From Rhodococcoides fascians NBRC 12155 = LMG 3623 (lineage in GTDB: Bacteria > Actinomycetota > Actinomycetes > Mycobacteriales > Mycobacteriaceae): a DNA stretch of 64,000 bases. Below the pieces are notes generated by a model. That model worked only from the letters and a program-made list of their open reading frames with translations. It was not told the DNA's origin and searched no databases. Shown here piece after piece: positions 9,338-18,981 of this stretch. The first letter of the stretch is position 1. Every line of letters starts with the position of its first letter. Location: positions 62,001 through 126,000 of the forward strand of contig NZ_BCWW01000007.1 in NCBI RefSeq assembly GCF_001894785.1. Direction: 5' to 3'. The position numbers were made by a program, and so were the translations under genes.

Positions 9338-10609
9338 ATGGCAATCGAGCTCAATCAGATCTGGGAATTCCCCATCAAGGAGTTTCACCCGCTGCCCCGC
9401 GCCAAGCTGGGGGTCGGCGCTCACGACATGATCGGCGTCGAGGCGAAGGAACTCGGATTCAAGCGTGCCCTGCTCGTCACCACCGGACTGCGCGGATCCG
9501 GGATCATCGAGGAACTGATCGGCAAGATCGAATACCAGGGCGTCGAGGTGGTTCTCTACGACAAGGTCGAGTCGAACCCCAAGGACTACAACGTCATGGA
9601 CGGTGCCGCGCTCTACCAGAAGGAGAAGTGCGACAGCGTCATCTCCGTCGGTGGCGGCTCCAGCCACGACGCGGCCAAGGGCATCCGCGTAGTCGTTGCC
9701 CACGACGGCCGCAACATCAACGAGTTCGAGGGATTCTCCAAGTCCACGAACAAGCAGAACCCACCGCATATCGCCGTATCGACCACCGCCGGAACGGGTT
9801 CGGAGACGTCCTGGGCGTACGTCATCACCGACACCTCGGACATGGAGAAGCCGCACAAGTGGCTCGCCTTCGACGAGGCGTCGACACCGACTCTGGCACT
9901 GGACGATCCGCTGCTCTACTACACCTGCCCCCAGCAGTGGACCGCGTTCTGTGGCTTCGACGTTCTGGCGCACGGTGCCGAGCCGTACGTGTCGCGTCTC
10001 GATTTCGCGCCGTCGCTGGGCAACGCGATCTACTCGATCGGCCTGGTGTCCAAGCACCTTCGCGAGGCCGTCTACGACCCGGGCAATCTGAAGGCTCGTG
10101 AGGGCATGATGAACGCCCAGTACATCGCCACGCAGGCGTTCAACTCCGGCGGACTCGGTGTCATCCACTCGATTTCCCACGCGATCAGTGCGTTCTACGA
10201 CAGTGCTCACGGCCTCAACAACGCCATCGCTCTGCCGCGCGTGTGGGAGTACAACCTGCCCTCACGCTACGAGCGCTACGCGGAGATCGCCGTGGCCATG
10301 GGCGTCGACACGAAGAACATGACCACCGTCCAGGCGGCCGACGCGGCAGTCGAAGCCGCCATCAGGCTCGCGAAGGATGTCGGCATTCCCGACAACTTCG
10401 GGTCGATCCGTTCTGCGACGTACGACAAGAACCGGATGAACACCGGCAAGTACGCCGGTAAGGGCGACGTGATCAAGGGTGACGAGAAGTCGGTACTCAA
10501 GATCTCCGAGCACATCCAAGAAGACTGGTGCACCCCGGGTAACCCCCGCGAGGTCACCGTCGAGTCGATGATTCCGGTCGTCTCGCACGCGATCAACGAG
10601 TCGTACTAA
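9338..10609 (+). CDS. mno: Methanol:NDMA oxidoreductase (nicotinoprotein alcohol dehydrogenase)
   Basis: 423 aa, the same length as the Amycolatopsis methanolica enzyme. The ATG at 9338 follows GAGGAGA. It belongs to the iron/zinc-type group III dehydrogenases: GGGSSHDAAKG binds the dinucleotide and the histidines in FDVLAHGAEPYV and SHAISAFYDSAHG bind metal. The family keeps NAD(P) tightly bound and oxidises methanol and other short primary alcohols. In vivo the cofactor is reoxidised by mycofactocin, made by the mft genes 15 kb downstream. The downstream MoxR/VWA genes and the mnoSR pair match the M. smegmatis mno locus. The 198-bp upstream gap carries the operator candidate. Confidence 0.94.
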   Translation: MAIELNQIWEFPIKEFHPLPRAKLGVGAHDMIGVEAKELGFKRALLVTTGLRGSGIIEELIGKIEYQGVEVVLYDKVESNPKDYNVMDGAALYQKEKCDSVISVGGGSSHDAAKGIRVVVAHDGRNINEFEGFSKSTNKQNPPHIAVSTTAGTGSETSWAYVITDTSDMEKPHKWLAFDEASTPTLALDDPLLYYTCPQQWTAFCGFDVLAHGAEPYVSRLDFAPSLGNAIYSIGLVSKHLREAVYDPGNLKAREGMMNAQYIATQAFNSGGLGVIHSISHAISAFYDSAHGLNNAIALPRVWEYNLPSRYERYAEIAVAMGVDTKNMTTVQAADAAVEAAIRLAKDVGIPDNFGSIRSATYDKNRMNTGKYAGKGDVIKGDEKSVLKISEHIQEDWCTPGNPREVTVESMIPVVSHAINESY

Positions 10610-10618
10610 CCGCCACCC

Positions 10619-10675
10619 ATGTGAGTGGAACTTCGTAGCAGGGTACGAAGTTCCGCTCACATGCGGCGCAGCCGC
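10619..10675. repeat. Dispersed palindromic repeat, copy 2
   Basis: Second copy of the 4571-4627 element, 54 of 57 bases identical. The long hairpin is kept (GTGAGTGGAACTTCGTA against TACGAAGTTCCGCTCAC). Two of the three differences change arm positions while pairing is largely preserved. It lies 9 bp after the mno stop and 17 bp before the moxR start, so it could cause partial termination between mno and moxR. Confidence 0.85.
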
Positions 10676-10692
10676 TCTTCGAAGGGAAACAC

Positions 10693-11730
10693 ATGACCTC
10701 GCTGTCGACAGTGCGTAGCGACGACACCGACACCGTTCGATTCACCGACGCTGCCGATCTGCGGAGGGCGCTCGCCGAGCAGGACTACATCGCCGACGAC
10801 GACCTCGCCACCGTGGTGCATCTGGCGACAGCGCTCGATCGCCCGCTGCTGCTCGAAGGGCCGGCGGGTGTGGGAAAGACAGAGCTCGCCAAATCGCTTG
10901 CTGCGGCGAGCGGCCGCAAGCTGGTGCGCCTGCAGTGCTACGAGGGCCTCGACGACAACCGGGCCCTGTACGAGTGGGATTACGCCAAACAGCTTCTGCA
11001 CGTGCAGATGCTGCGTGAACACATCGGTGCGCTGACGCAGCACGTCACCGACATCGACGACGCCTCGAAAATGCTCGCCGCCAAAGACTTCGGTCTGTAT
11101 TCCGAGCCGTTCCTGTCGGTGCGTCCGCTGCTGGAATCGATCCTGTCCGAGGAGCCGGTGGTTCTTCTCGTCGACGAGGTCGACCGCACCGAGGAATCCA
11201 TGGAGGCGCTGCTGCTCGAGGTTCTCGCCGAGAAGCAGGTGACCATTCCCGAGGTGGGCACCTTCACCGCACGAAGTGATCCGTGGGTGATATTGACCTC
11301 CAACGACACTCGCGAGCTGTCCTCCGCCCTCAAACGCCGCTGCCTGCACTTTCATCTCGACTACCCCTCTGCCGAACGGGAACGTGAGATCGTCACCGCC
11401 CGCGCTCCGGAGGTACCCGATCGGGTCGCAGCCGACATCGTGGCGCTGGCAACCGAACTGCGGGCGCTGCCGCTGCGCAAGAGCCCATCGATCTCGGAGG
11501 TCATCGACGCGGCTCGTATCGCGTCGGTCCTCGGCCACACGGAGAACACCCGCAAGTATCTGCTCGCCGCGCTGGTCAAATACTCCTCGGACATGAAGAT
11601 CGCGATGGCAGGCCCGGCGACGGAGACAGCCTCTGCAGCACCATCTCTCGGAGCCGTCGTCAACACGACCGCGACGGCGTTCCGGGGTCATGGTGGACGG
11701 GACAAGGGCGGCATCGGGATTCGACGATGA
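10693..11730 (+). CDS. MoxR-family AAA+ ATPase
   Basis: 345 aa. Walker A GPAGVGKT at 56-63, Walker B LLVDEVD at 158-164, sensor-1-type ILTSNDTREL, and the arginine-rich ALKRRC segment. MoxR proteins work with VWA-domain partners as chaperones that insert cofactors or metals or remodel complexes. The VWA partner follows with a 4-bp ATGA overlap. Position directly after mno suggests a role in maturing or activating a dehydrogenase, as originally inferred for moxR in methylotrophs; this is not shown by the sequence itself. Confidence 0.9.
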   Translation: MTSLSTVRSDDTDTVRFTDAADLRRALAEQDYIADDDLATVVHLATALDRPLLLEGPAGVGKTELAKSLAAASGRKLVRLQCYEGLDDNRALYEWDYAKQLLHVQMLREHIGALTQHVTDIDDASKMLAAKDFGLYSEPFLSVRPLLESILSEEPVVLLVDEVDRTEESMEALLLEVLAEKQVTIPEVGTFTARSDPWVILTSNDTRELSSALKRRCLHFHLDYPSAEREREIVTARAPEVPDRVAADIVALATELRALPLRKSPSISEVIDAARIASVLGHTENTRKYLLAALVKYSSDMKIAMAGPATETASAAPSLGAVVNTTATAFRGHGGRDKGGIGIRR

Positions 11731-13244
11731 CTGCGGTCGAGCCGTTCGCTCCGTCGGTGGTACTCGACGTGCTGTCGGCAGTGTTCGGCCGGACGCTGCG
11801 GCGGTTCGGAGTGGCGGCGTCGCCGGCCGAGGTCATCGAAGTCCGACGCGTGCTCGGGCTCCTGGGGGCACGTGACCTGACGGTTCTCCGCACGGCGTTA
11901 CGCGCCACGTGCGCGAAGTACGATCACGAACAGCAGGGATTCGATCTCGCGTTCGACTCGCTGTTCGCAGTCGGCTCGAACACTGTTGTCCACGAACACA
12001 CTTCGCCGGTAGGCGCGCAGGTGGCGGGTGGCCTCCCGACCGACCTCGACGTGGGAGCCGACCAGGAGGCGGCGAAGTACGCCGAATACAACGAGCGTGC
12101 CGTCGAGATCGGAGATCTGCTCGACGCCCCCGAGGCCGACAAGGGCTTCAACCCGCACAAGGACGACGACGACATCAGTCTGTCGTCGGAGGATCACGAT
12201 CTGTCCATCGATACCGATGGCGACATGGGTCGACGGGGCGTGACCTACACCGTCGATCTGGAGCGTTCCGGTTCGACGGCGGCAGGGGAGTTGGCGTCGA
12301 GCACGAGCGGAGCGGTTGCAGGGCAACTGAACTGGGAGGATCCGGCCAGTATCCTGGCATGGTTCGATGCCTACGATCCCAGTAGCGTGTACGGCGATGG
12401 CGGAGATTCTGGGCCGCTGAGCGCGGCGATGTTGGACAGGATCACCGATGCCGTCGAAGCCTTCGTCGCAGCTCTGGGTGAGTTGACCGGGACGATGTCG
12501 TCACCGGTGCCGGTCGACGGCGCAGGGCGGGGGATCGACAGCCATGCCGAGATCGAGCGCGCAAGTCACGAAGTGTTGCGGCACATGCGCGGGACTCCTC
12601 GGCCGCGGCCTCGCGAACACTCTCGGGGCCCGCTGGACATGCGTCGCACGGTTCGGTCGAGCCTGCGCACGGACGGCATTCCGTTTCGGTTGGTCACCAG
12701 GACACCGGTTCCGGACAAGGTTCGATTGTTGGTGCTGGCGGACGTCTCGTTGTCCGTTCGCCCGATCACCGCATTCACGCTCAGACTTGCCCAGGCGATG
12801 CACTCGCGTGCGCACCGCTGCACTGTGATGGGCTTCGTCGATTCTCCGGTGGACGTGACGACCACCTTGCTCGGGAGCACGGGCGACGGAGCTCTGGCTG
12901 CCGTACTCGCAGATGCGCGATTGGACCTCGAAGCGAGCAGCGATTACGGCAAGACCTTCGCGGACCTGCTGGACTCGCACGGGGAGGTGTTGAACAAGCG
13001 CACCGCGGTGATCATCGTGGGGGACGGTCGGTGCAACGGACGGCCGCCCGGACTCGATGCGTTGGAGAAGATTCGCTCCAAGGTGCACCGCATCGCCTGG
13101 ATCACTCCCGAAGCTCGTCGCTACTGGGCGCAGGCCGCGTGCTCGATGGAGGAGTACGAACAATTCTGCGACCAGGTGGTCGTGGCGCGAGACGGGGAAC
13201 AGTTGACGGCGCACGCCGCCGATTTGGGGCATGCGCTGTCCTGA
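11727..13244 (+). CDS. VWA-domain (CoxE-like) protein, MoxR partner
   Basis: 505 aa. The N-terminal half is acidic and low in complexity (many Asp/Glu around 110-170, including DKGFNPHKDDDD). The C-terminal half is a CoxE-type von Willebrand A domain with the MIDAS motif DVSLSV near residue 340 and a later TAVIIVGDGRCNG. CoxE/MoxR pairs assist cofactor assembly in CO dehydrogenase and other enzymes. The ATG overlaps the MoxR stop, so the two are translationally coupled. The acidic linker could contact a metal-dependent client. Confidence 0.85.
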   Translation: MTAVEPFAPSVVLDVLSAVFGRTLRRFGVAASPAEVIEVRRVLGLLGARDLTVLRTALRATCAKYDHEQQGFDLAFDSLFAVGSNTVVHEHTSPVGAQVAGGLPTDLDVGADQEAAKYAEYNERAVEIGDLLDAPEADKGFNPHKDDDDISLSSEDHDLSIDTDGDMGRRGVTYTVDLERSGSTAAGELASSTSGAVAGQLNWEDPASILAWFDAYDPSSVYGDGGDSGPLSAAMLDRITDAVEAFVAALGELTGTMSSPVPVDGAGRGIDSHAEIERASHEVLRHMRGTPRPRPREHSRGPLDMRRTVRSSLRTDGIPFRLVTRTPVPDKVRLLVLADVSLSVRPITAFTLRLAQAMHSRAHRCTVMGFVDSPVDVTTTLLGSTGDGALAAVLADARLDLEASSDYGKTFADLLDSHGEVLNKRTAVIIVGDGRCNGRPPGLDALEKIRSKVHRIAWITPEARRYWAQAACSMEEYEQFCDQVVVARDGEQLTAHAADLGHALS

Positions 13245-13256
13245 CCCGACCCATCA

Positions 13257-13302
13257 CACCACGTACCTGCCCGATCGGGTAGGTAGGAACCTGGCCCGGT
13301 GC
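13257..13302 (+). promoter_or_regulatory. Candidate MnoR-type operator upstream of the second alcohol dehydrogenase
   Basis: Contains a near-palindrome at 13264-13285 built as TACC-N2-CCCGATCGGG-N2-GGTA. The surrounding CACCACGTACCTGCCC and the downstream CGGTGCTGGTGGGAACGG mirror the element before mno. A further AGGTT-GT-AACCT palindrome lies at 13331-13342. Together they make an independent promoter for the downstream dehydrogenase-mnoSR operon likely. Confidence 0.6.
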
Positions 13303-13394
13303 TGGTGGGAACGGACCGACTGTGCTCGTAAGGTTGTAACCTGAATCACAGGTCCGGATCGTGTTCGGATCGAAGGACAGCGAGGGTGTGAACG

Positions 13395-14618
13395 GTGGAC
13401 CAGGCAGCTACTGCGAACGTCGGCAAGGCGCTGCACGATCTCGATACTCGGCGCAGCCGAGCCGAGACGCCACGTGTCCTCAAGTTCCATGCGCCCGAGA
13501 TCGTGTTCGGTCCGGATTCGCTCGGAGAGGTCGCGCATGCGACGCGTCGTCTCGGTGGGGTACGGCCGATGCTCGTCACGGACGCCGGCTTGATCGAGAG
13601 TGGCTGGGCCGGGCAGCTCGTCGACCTCCTTCTTGCGCAGGGGCTCGAGCCCCAGGTCTGGAGCGCACTGACGCCCAATCCCAAGGACGTCGAAATCGAG
13701 GCCGGCCACGGTTACTATGCGGACTTCGGCTGCGACGTGTTGGTGGCGATCGGGGGAGGGTCGGTGATGGATGCGGCGAAAGGGATTGCCGTCCTCGCCG
13801 GCAACGGCGGTCGAATCCTCGACTACGAGGGGGTGGATCGGGCCACCCGGCCGATTCCGCCTCTGGTGATGGTGCCCACGACATCCGGCACCGGAGCCGA
13901 CGTCTCGCAGTTCTGCATCGTCACCGATACCGCGCGCTCGACGAAGATCACCATTCTCGGCCGAGCCCTGGTACCGGACATCACGGTGATCGATCCGATG
14001 TTGCTCACCACGATGCCCGAATGGCTGAACGCCGCAACCGGTTTGGATGCTCTGACGCACGGGATAGAGGCGTTCGTGTCGTTGGGCCACAACCAGCTCA
14101 CCGACCATCATGCGCTCCGAGCCATCACCATGGTGATGTCACAGTTGGCTCGCACCATCGACGAGCCGACCGACATGGTTGCACGAGGGTCGATGGCGCA
14201 GGCGAGTCTGGAGGCCGGCCTGGCATTCACGAACGCGATACTCGGTGCGACGCACGCGATGAGCCACCAGGTGGGCGGGCTGCTCGATCTCCCGCACGGG
14301 GTGATCAACGGTGTGCTGCTGCCGCACGTCATTCGTTTCAACGCTGCCGAGGATCCGTTGCCGTACGTGGCCATCGCGACGAGTCTCGGGCTACCCGAGG
14401 GCAGGGCCAGGCCGGAGGAGGCCGCCATGGCCGTGGCCGATCGGGTGGACCGCCTCGCTCGTCAGGTCGGTGTTCCCGCCGGCCTGGCCGAGATCGGCGT
14501 CAGCGAGTCCGATCTCGATGTGTTGGCCACCAACGCATTACGCGATGCGTGCATGTCCACCAACCCGCGCTCGGCCACGCACCGCGAGATGGTCGATCTG
14601 TTCAGGACCGCACTGTGA
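13395..14618 (+). CDS. Iron-containing alcohol dehydrogenase (1,3-propanediol dehydrogenase-like)
   Basis: 407 aa from a GTG preceded by GCGAGGG. Group III dehydrogenase: GGGSVMDAAKG nucleotide motif, and metal-binding histidines in ALTHGIEAFVS and HAMSHQVGGLLDLPHG. It is clearly different from Mno and lacks its longer C-terminal part. In M. smegmatis the corresponding gene next to mnoSR encodes a 1,3-propanediol dehydrogenase, so diols or primary alcohols are likely substrates. Its TGA overlaps the GTG of the kinase gene, which ties its expression to the two-component system. Confidence 0.88.
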   Translation: MDQAATANVGKALHDLDTRRSRAETPRVLKFHAPEIVFGPDSLGEVAHATRRLGGVRPMLVTDAGLIESGWAGQLVDLLLAQGLEPQVWSALTPNPKDVEIEAGHGYYADFGCDVLVAIGGGSVMDAAKGIAVLAGNGGRILDYEGVDRATRPIPPLVMVPTTSGTGADVSQFCIVTDTARSTKITILGRALVPDITVIDPMLLTTMPEWLNAATGLDALTHGIEAFVSLGHNQLTDHHALRAITMVMSQLARTIDEPTDMVARGSMAQASLEAGLAFTNAILGATHAMSHQVGGLLDLPHGVINGVLLPHVIRFNAAEDPLPYVAIATSLGLPEGRARPEEAAMAVADRVDRLARQVGVPAGLAEIGVSESDLDVLATNALRDACMSTNPRSATHREMVDLFRTAL

Positions 14619-15967
14619 CAACCGGACCCGACCTCTCGTTGCTGACGGGACTGCGTTCGGGCAAGAACACGTTCTACCCCCAGTATCGCGGCGCGGCAGA
14701 ACGTTTGGAACGCGTTGTCTATGCGCTGGAACTGATTTCGCGAGCGCTGGTGCGCACGGTCGACGGTCCGGAAACGCTGGTGTGCGCTGTGGCCGAGGCG
14801 GCACGAGCCCATCTGAGTGCGCGTTGGGTCGTGTTCGCTCTCGCCGACGGGGCGTTCCCCGACGCCGGTCCTCGCAGGTTGGTACTCGGACCCGACGCCA
14901 CTCCGTTTCTGGTCGACAACGTCGAAGGGCCACCGTTGCCGGACGACGTGGTCGACTGCCTCGAGTCGATCCGACAGTCGACGTGCGGCGACGGGCTGAC
15001 CCCGGTGATCTCCGCCCATCACGCCTTCGTGCCGATCGCGTACGACGGGGGTGTCGTGGGCGCTTTTGCAGCGTGGACCGGTGAGCAACGTGTGCTGGAC
15101 GCCACCGACGCCGCGGTGCTCAGCATCCTGGCCAGCCAAACTGCGGTGGCCCTGCAGAATTCGGCTCTGTTCCAGAGCCGAAGACAACTCCTCGAGCGCA
15201 CCGAGAGTGCCTACGCCGAAGCGAATCGAACAGCGGCCGACCTCGCAGCCCGCAATGCCGAACTCCTGCTGACGCAAAGACAATTGGGTGCCGCGCATCG
15301 GCATCAGGTGCTCGACGACGAACGGCATCGCATCGCGCGCGAACTGCACGACAGCGTGACCCAGGCCGTGTTGTCGGCCGGTATGCAGATCGAGGTCTGT
15401 CGCAGCGACATCTCGGCCGACGAGCGCAGTGACAGGCTGGATCTGGCCAAGGATCTGACGCGTCGGGCAGTGGATCAGCTGCGGTCGGCGATCTACGCGC
15501 TCAATCACCCTCAGGACGCCGACCGAACGTCGCTTCCCGAAATGCTCGAACAGCTTTCGGTGGTCCACATGCCCGACGAGTTGCAGGTCTCGCTGCGGGT
15601 GGAGGGAACTCCCGTCGAGTTGAGCAGCGAATGCGAGCATGCTTTGCTCCGCATCGCCGGAGAGGCGTTGTTCAACACTGCAGTGCACGGACATGCATCC
15701 CGGGCCATTCTTCGATTGAGCTATTCGCTCGATCAGGTACAGCTGTCGATTGCCGATGACGGTGACGGCGATCCGGCGCACTTGCGCATGATGCTGCACA
15801 TGGCCGAGTCCACCGACGTCGACGGCCGCCACCGCGGGTTGGCGAACATGGCGGCGCGCGCCCGCGAACACGGCGGGGTCTTCGAGATCCGCCGTGCCCG
15901 CACCGGGGGCGTGCGAGTGGCAGTGCGTATACCGCTCGACCCGAATTCCACGAAGGGCACAGCATGA
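14615..15967 (+). CDS. mnoS: Sensor histidine kinase, GAF plus HisKA_3 (MnoS-like)
   Basis: 450 aa from GTG 14615, which overlaps the preceding stop (GTGA); a longer open frame upstream overlaps the dehydrogenase in another phase. There is no membrane segment, so it is a cytoplasmic sensor. A GAF domain spans about 45-185, a coiled coil about 188-232, and the phospho-acceptor is His245 in RIARELHDSVTQA, typical of NarX/DegS-type kinases. The HATPase has SIADDGDGDP and a GLANMAARA G-box. The following regulator overlaps by 4 bp. Gene order matches mnoS of M. smegmatis, which controls mno. Confidence 0.88.
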   Translation: MTTGPDLSLLTGLRSGKNTFYPQYRGAAERLERVVYALELISRALVRTVDGPETLVCAVAEAARAHLSARWVVFALADGAFPDAGPRRLVLGPDATPFLVDNVEGPPLPDDVVDCLESIRQSTCGDGLTPVISAHHAFVPIAYDGGVVGAFAAWTGEQRVLDATDAAVLSILASQTAVALQNSALFQSRRQLLERTESAYAEANRTAADLAARNAELLLTQRQLGAAHRHQVLDDERHRIARELHDSVTQAVLSAGMQIEVCRSDISADERSDRLDLAKDLTRRAVDQLRSAIYALNHPQDADRTSLPEMLEQLSVVHMPDELQVSLRVEGTPVELSSECEHALLRIAGEALFNTAVHGHASRAILRLSYSLDQVQLSIADDGDGDPAHLRMMLHMAESTDVDGRHRGLANMAARAREHGGVFEIRRARTGGVRVAVRIPLDPNSTKGTA

Positions 15968-16644
15968 GCGTCACAGCGGTACGAGACGGTTCGCCTCAGG
16001 CGGCGCCGCCCAGGGTTCGGATCGTCCTGGTCGACGACCACGCGATCCTGCGCGACGGGCTGCGTTCGGTACTCGAGCGTGAATCGGATCTGACGATCGT
16101 GGGGGAGGCGTCGACCCGAGAGGAGGGGTTGGCCGTCGTCGCTCGGGTCACACCCGACATCGTGCTGATGGACCTCAAGCTCTCTGCCAGCTCCGATTAC
16201 GAGGGTCTCGCCCTGTGTGCGCAGTTGTCCAAGGCACACAACGGAATCGGTCTACTCGTCTTGACGACGTTCCTCGACGATCGTCTGGTGGTGGAGGCCG
16301 TGCATGCCGGTGCCCGGGGATATGTGGTCAAGGACGTCGACACCACCGAGTTGGTTCGCGCGATCCGCGCGGTGTCGCGCGGTGAGAGTGCGTTCGATTC
16401 CCGGAGCGCGTCGGCCGTCGTTCGTTCTCTCAACGGCACACCGAGCAGCATCGAGCGGCTGACCGAGCGTGAGCTCGAAGTGCTCCGGCTACTGGCAACG
16501 GGTCTGTCCAACAACATGATCGGAACGCGGTTGTTCATCTCGGCGACGACGGTGAAGTTTCACGTCAGCAACATCATGCGCAAACTTGCGGTGTCCCGCC
16601 GTGCCGAGGCCGTCTATGCCGCGAGTAAACAGGGATTGATCTGA
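15964..16644 (+). CDS. mnoR: NarL/LuxR-type response regulator (MnoR-like)
   Basis: 226 aa. Receiver domain with acidic pocket VDDH (23-26), phospho-acceptor Asp70 in VLMDLKL, and the conserved Lys in YVVKDVD. The C-terminal LuxR helix-turn-helix starts at LTERELEVLRLLATGLS and ends with VKFHVSNIMRKL. Starts at an ATG overlapping the kinase stop. It probably binds the related near-palindromes before mno and the second alcohol dehydrogenase. Confidence 0.9.
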   Translation: MSVTAVRDGSPQAAPPRVRIVLVDDHAILRDGLRSVLERESDLTIVGEASTREEGLAVVARVTPDIVLMDLKLSASSDYEGLALCAQLSKAHNGIGLLVLTTFLDDRLVVEAVHAGARGYVVKDVDTTELVRAIRAVSRGESAFDSRSASAVVRSLNGTPSSIERLTERELEVLRLLATGLSNNMIGTRLFISATTVKFHVSNIMRKLAVSRRAEAVYAASKQGLI

Positions 16645-16763
16645 GCGATGAGCCTTCGGGCACAGAGTGCAAAGTAGACGGCGCTCGGCGTCCTGTCGGG
16701 AGCGTCCTCGCGGTGCAGGCTACGGATAACGCATACCAGTGATATCTACGCCGAGGAGCACCC

Positions 16764-18944
16764 ATGACGACTGTTCAGGAAGATACGCGCTCACACGACG
16801 CCCCGGCCGACCGCCCGACGGAACTCACCGTTCTCGGAGCGTGTGCGCAGGATTGTCCGGATTCGTGCTCGATGGTGGTGACCGTCGAGGACGGGGTGGC
16901 GACGAGCGTCAGCGGGAGCAAGACCAACCCGTACACCAACGGTGGCCTCTGCGTGAAGGTGGACAACTATCTCGACAAGGTCTACAGCCCGGACCGAGTG
17001 CTGTACCCGCTCAAGCGGTCCGGGCCCAAGGGCTCAGGAGAGTTCGAGCGGATCTCGTGGGACGAGGCCGTGGCCACCATTGCCGAGAAATTCACCTCCA
17101 TCGCCGAGGAATTCGGCCCCGAGGCGATCATGCCGTGCAATTACCTCGGCACCCAGGGCATTACGCAGGGTCTCAATGTCGGGGATGCATTCTTCAACCG
17201 ACTCGGGGCGACGGTTGCCGAGCGCACCTACTGCGATGCGGGCTCGTGCACGGCCTACGCGATGACGGTGGGCGACACGGCAGGCGTCGACCCCGAGAGT
17301 TTCGTCCACTCCAAGTTCATTCTGATCTGGGCGGCGAACACCATGAGCACCAACCTGCACCTGTGGCCGTACGTGGCCGAGGCGAAGAAACGCGGGGCCA
17401 AGGTGGTGGTGATCGATCCGGTCAAGACCAGAACCGCCAAGGCCGCGAGCTGGTACATCCCCATTCGTCCGGGCACCGACGGCGCTCTCGCCCTGGCGAT
17501 GATGCACGTGATCATCGACGAGGGATTGACCGACGCGGATTACATCGAACGCTTCACCATCGGTTTCGACGAATTGGCCGATCGGGTGCAGCAGTACACC
17601 CCGCAATGGGCGTCCGAGGAGACGGGTATTCCCGTCGAGGACATCTACACGCTGGCAAGGGAATACGCACAGAGTCAGCCCTCCGTCATTCGGATCGGCG
17701 TCGCCATCGAGCGCAGTGCCGGTGGCGGGCAGAGCGTCCGAGCCATCTCCTGTCTACCGTCGTTGGTGGGGGCCTGGCGTAAGCCCGGCGGCGGCATCCT
17801 GCAGCTGCCGCTGTGGGCGTTTCCGGTGAACTGGCCCGAGTTTCTGCAGACGGATCTGCAGACTCCGGGTACACGCGTGATCAATCTGTATCAGCTGGGT
17901 GAGGCGCTGACCGGCGGGTTGAATCTGGACACGCCCCTCAAAGGTCTGATGGTGTACAACTCGAACCCGGTGGTGGTGTGTCCCGATCAGAAGCGCATGA
18001 TCGACGGGCTCAGCCGGGAGGATCTGTTCACGGTCGTCAGCGACCATTTCATCACCGACACTGCCGATTACGCCGATATCATTCTGCCCGCCACGACACA
18101 GCTGGAACAGGACGACATCAACTTCTCCTGGGGACACCTGTTCGTCACGTACAACAACCGGTCGATCGAGCCCCTCGGGGAGGCCGTCCCCAATACCGAG
18201 CTGTTTCGCCGATTGGCCGCCGCGATGGGCTTCACCGAACCGGTGTTCTCACGAACCGATGAGGAGCTCCTCGCCCTCTCCTACGACTGGAATGCCCCGG
18301 CAATGGAGGGCATCACGATCGACTCGCTCAAGAAGCTCGGGTGGCAGCGACTCAACCTTCCCGGTCCCGACGAGTACGCACCGCACGCAGAGGGGAATTT
18401 CCGGACGCCGTCCGGGAAAACGGAGTTTCTGTCCTCGGCCGCGGCGGGCGGCAACTTCGTGCTGCCGCTCTTCCGGCAGGGATCGAACGATCACCAGCCG
18501 GGACAACCGGTGGATCCGCTCCCGCACTACATTGCGCCGCGCGAGTCATCGAGGACCAATCCTGGACTGGCAGAAAAGTATCCACTCAATCTGCTCACGC
18601 CCAAGTCACACGCATACCTGAATTCGAGCTTCGGGAATCTCGACATGCACCGCAAAGTGCAGAAGGAGCCGACGTTGCTGATCAACCCTGTCGACGGCGA
18701 ACGGCGGGGAATCGCTTCGGGTGACGTGGTGCGAGTCTTCAACGATCGCGGCGAATTCACCGTCGTTGCCAAACTCGACAAGTCGGTCATGCAGGGTGTC
18801 ACCGTCTGTGCGATGGGCGCATGGCGCAAGAACATGCTGTCGCTGTCGACTCCGGCCTCGCTCAATCCGACGGTGTTCGCGGACCTCGGGAACGCTCCGA
18901 CGTTCTCCGACACCCTCGTCGAGGTCGCGGCGCTCGACGCCTGA
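16764..18944 (+). CDS. Molybdopterin oxidoreductase (DMSO reductase superfamily, formate-dehydrogenase-like)
   Basis: 726 aa. An N-terminal 4Fe-4S site is formed by Cys27, Cys31, Cys35 and Cys63 (CAQDCPDSC then GLCVKV). RVLYPLKR and ISWDEA are typical of the family, and the C-terminal molybdopterin dinucleotide domain begins around [15 protein letters not shown]. The expected metal-ligand region reads [13 protein letters not shown] (Cys157, Ser161, Cys162), so the Mo ligand cannot be assigned by eye. No Tat signal is seen, so it is cytoplasmic. The ferredoxin and FAD reductase genes downstream are likely its electron partners. Formate, an aldehyde or another substrate is possible; the position between mnoSR and mft favours a C1 or alcohol-derived substrate. 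Confidence 0.85.
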   Translation: MTTVQEDTRSHDAPADRPTELTVLGACAQDCPDSCSMVVTVEDGVATSVSGSKTNPYTNGGLCVKVDNYLDKVYSPDRVLYPLKRSGPKGSGEFERISWDEAVATIAEKFTSIAEEFGPEAIMPCNYLGTQGITQGLNVGDAFFNRLGATVAERTYCDAGSCTAYAMTVGDTAGVDPESFVHSKFILIWAANTMSTNLHLWPYVAEAKKRGAKVVVIDPVKTRTAKAASWYIPIRPGTDGALALAMMHVIIDEGLTDADYIERFTIGFDELADRVQQYTPQWASEETGIPVEDIYTLAREYAQSQPSVIRIGVAIERSAGGGQSVRAISCLPSLVGAWRKPGGGILQLPLWAFPVNWPEFLQTDLQTPGTRVINLYQLGEALTGGLNLDTPLKGLMVYNSNPVVVCPDQKRMIDGLSREDLFTVVSDHFITDTADYADIILPATTQLEQDDINFSWGHLFVTYNNRSIEPLGEAVPNTELFRRLAAAMGFTEPVFSRTDEELLALSYDWNAPAMEGITIDSLKKLGWQRLNLPGPDEYAPHAEGNFRTPSGKTEFLSSAAAGGNFVLPLFRQGSNDHQPGQPVDPLPHYIAPRESSRTNPGLAEKYPLNLLTPKSHAYLNSSFGNLDMHRKVQKEPTLLINPVDGERRGIASGDVVRVFNDRGEFTVVAKLDKSVMQGVTVCAMGAWRKNMLSLSTPASLNPTVFADLGNAPTFSDTLVEVAALDA

Positions 18945-18981
18945 CAACTCTTTCTCCTACTACGAACAAGAGGATTCCGAT

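Noticed and set aside
8180..10210. 676-codon reverse-strand open frame across the MFS and mno genes
   Set aside because: Antisense shadow of two well-supported genes; composition is low-complexity Arg/Asp/Gly typical of GC-rich antisense frames.
13361..14614. In-frame upstream extension of the GAF histidine kinase
   Set aside because: Overlaps the iron alcohol dehydrogenase in another phase and encodes Arg-rich non-domain sequence; the GTG at 14615 fits the coupled operon.
16764..18944. Acetylene hydratase assignment for the molybdoenzyme
   Set aside because: General family similarity only; the cysteine spacing (C-x3-C-x3-C) and presence of ferredoxin and reductase partners point to a redox reaction.
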